A program made the position numbers and the translations under genes. 64,000 bases of DNA from Aneurinibacillus aneurinilyticus ATCC 12856 (GTDB taxonomy: Bacteria; Bacillota; Bacilli; Aneurinibacillales; Aneurinibacillaceae): assembly GCF_000466385.1 (NCBI RefSeq), contig NZ_KE952693.1, positions 1-64,000 of the forward strand, written 5' to 3'. Below, piece by piece: positions 62,799 to 64,000 of the stretch. Below the pieces are notes generated by a model, which worked only from the letters and a program-made list of their open reading frames with translations, did no database searches and was not told the origin of the DNA. Each line of letters opens with the position of its first letter. Positions within the stretch are counted from its first letter, which is position 1.

Positions 62799-64000
62799 AT
62801 GTCTGGACATTCGTTTCAAATAGAGATTAATATGGACCAGATGAAACATCAATTACATAAGGTCCCTTTTGCTGCCGTTTTTTTGGATAAAGAAGGGAAA
62901 GTGGTGGAAGCGAATTCGATATTGCTTCAAGCTACCGGTCATACATACGAAGGAATCAAGGGAAAAAATTTTTATGATTTGTTTGTCGTAAAAGAAAATT
63001 TTTCTTTCTGGTTGGATTATTGCAACAGTGAATCGGACTCCATGCCACGTGGACTTTTAAGGCTGCATTCCGGGGAGACTTGCATGTGCGATTTGATTAT
63101 CTGTAGTGATAATAATCAGGAAATAGCACGTCATTGTTTTTTGCTGCCTACAATTCAACAGGCTCCCGCACAATCCTTATGGACAAATTTTTATACACAG
63201 GTTGTTAAAGATGCCAACCTGGGAATTATTATATTGGATGAATATGCCCGAGTTGCTGAAATTAGTGAGACAGCTTGCAGAATATTGGGTGTAGAGAAGC
63301 AGTATGTTATTAATCAGATGATTGAGGACGCAATTCCTGGAATGAAGGAAAATCAGGGCTTTATTTCTTCAGCGGTGTTAAAAGGAGTTTCAGTATCCGA
63401 TAAGGCGTATTCCTGGTTTAATGGAAACCAACGGATCGAATTAATTGTGGATTCAGACGTATTGAGGGATGCGAACGGACAAATTAAAGGGGGATACTAC
63501 ATATTTAAAGATGTTACAAATATGCATTCCCTAGCCGACAAAATTGAACGGAGTGACAGGTTGGCCATGATTGGACAGATTGCAGCCGGTACAGCGCATG
63601 AAATCCGCAATCCGCTTACATCCATCAACGGATTTCTACAAATGATGCGAAAATCGCTGGCCGAGGCTGGAATGGAGAAAGAAAAAGGGTATACCGATAT
63701 TATGCTTGTTGAGATTAAACGCATCAATGATCTTGTAAGTGAATTCTTGTTGCTAAGCAAGCAGAAGGAGATTCAATATAAGCTTGTAGATATTGAGCAG
63801 GTATGCATGGAGATTTTGCCAATTGTAGAGAATGAGGCGCTGCTTCGTGGCGTGGAAGTAGTGATGGAGAAAAGAAGCTCATTGCCTATGATTATGGGGG
63901 ATAGTGAGCTATTGAAACAAGTATTTTTAAATATTACGAAAAATGGTATTGAAGCTATGGGTGGAAGAGGTATATTAACGGTGCGGATTTTCCATACGGG
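62799..64000 (+). CDS. PAS sensor histidine kinase (sporulation-kinase-like), cut by the window end
   Basis: The gene runs off the right edge with about 400 residues visible. ATG 62799 has GAGGTG upstream. Two PAS-like domains are read: residues 20-125 (PFAAVFLDKEGKVVEANSIL) and 140-235 (DANLGIIILDEYARVAEISETACRILG). The HisKA H-box follows (GQIAAGTAHEIRNPLTSINGFLQMM) and then the start of the ATPase domain (ELLKQVFLNITKNGIEAMGG, the N-box). No membrane helix is present. KinA/KinE-like kinases of the sporulation phosphorelay share this form. Confidence 0.88.
   Translation, partial: MSGHSFQIEINMDQMKHQLHKVPFAAVFLDKEGKVVEANSILLQATGHTYEGIKGKNFYDLFVVKENFSFWLDYCNSESDSMPRGLLRLHSGETCMCDLIICSDNNQEIARHCFLLPTIQQAPAQSLWTNFYTQVVKDANLGIIILDEYARVAEISETACRILGVEKQYVINQMIEDAIPGMKENQGFISSAVLKGVSVSDKAYSWFNGNQRIELIVDSDVLRDANGQIKGGYYIFKDVTNMHSLADKIERSDRLAMIGQIAAGTAHEIRNPLTSINGFLQMMRKSLAEAGMEKEKGYTDIMLVEIKRINDLVSEFLLLSKQKEIQYKLVDIEQVCMEILPIVENEALLRGVEVVMEKRSSLPMIMGDSELLKQVFLNITKNGIEAMGGRGILTVRIFHT

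Overview
The window reads as a low-to-mid GC Bacillales chromosome, most likely from the Paenibacillaceae/Aneurinibacillus group. This is an inference from gene content: a Bce-type antibiotic module, CwlJ, the long Bacillus-type SRP RNA, the CbiH60-type cobalamin operon, DUF2512, PspA, and SipS-like and stressosome-like families. No 16S or complete marker gene is present to fix the genus.

Region 1 (1-8.77 kb) is the right part of a PBSX-like prophage or phage-tail element. It holds the end of one tail-fibre module closed by an XkdX gene, then a second baseplate series (DUF2634, baseplate J, DUF2313, fibre genes). A spore-type CwlJ gene with its own terminator follows, then a lysis cassette (BhlA-like holin, amidase, small holin). 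The large tail protein at 4010-6208 begins with a complete-looking type I signal peptidase domain, which is very unusual. Region 2 (8.8-26.5 kb) is surface and signalling: a family 2 glycosyltransferase, a BceRS-BceAB-like peptide-antibiotic resistance module, a DUF418 membrane protein that shares an upstream sequence box with bceA, butanediol dehydrogenase, chemoreceptor-type proteins, a VanY-like lipoprotein carboxypeptidase, a secreted beta-helix protein, and a NarL-type two-component pair.

Region 3 (26.8-41.9 kb) is a cobalamin-riboswitch-controlled operon: cbiMNQO cobalt import, then cbiH60, cbiX, cbiJ, cbiC, cbiD, cbiET, cbiL, cbiF, cbiG, cbiA and a cobA-hemD fusion. Together these cover cobalt uptake and the anaerobic route from uroporphyrinogen III to cobyrinate a,c-diamide. 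Late steps (adenosylation, amidation, aminopropanol and lower ligand) are not in the window.

Region 4 (41.9-47 kb) has small regulators, HU and a PspA pair. It also has a yybP-ykoY (manganese) riboswitch with its own terminator, placed in front of a protein-kinase-like gene and an EcsC-family gene instead of a recognisable metal exporter. Region 5 (47-53.3 kb) contains a sigma-54 activator (PAS-AAA-Fis) next to a clear -24/-12 promoter. Five phased repeats precede an acyl-CoA operon (crotonase, 3-hydroxyacyl-CoA dehydrogenase, acyl-CoA dehydrogenase, alpha/beta hydrolase). Region 6 (53.4-64 kb) holds zwf, a cyclase-family amidohydrolase, tadA, a TetR-HlyD-ABC2 efflux set, a decayed PAS gene, a Gln/Ala-rich small protein, tRNA-Ser(CGA), DUF2512, a secreted protein, the SRP RNA, and a PAS histidine kinase cut by the window end.

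The most unusual items are the signal-peptidase/tail fusion, the Mn-riboswitch-controlled kinase/EcsC pair, the phased repeats at the sigma-54 operon, and the box shared by bceA and the DUF418 gene. All functional statements rest on reading motifs by eye; no database search was run.
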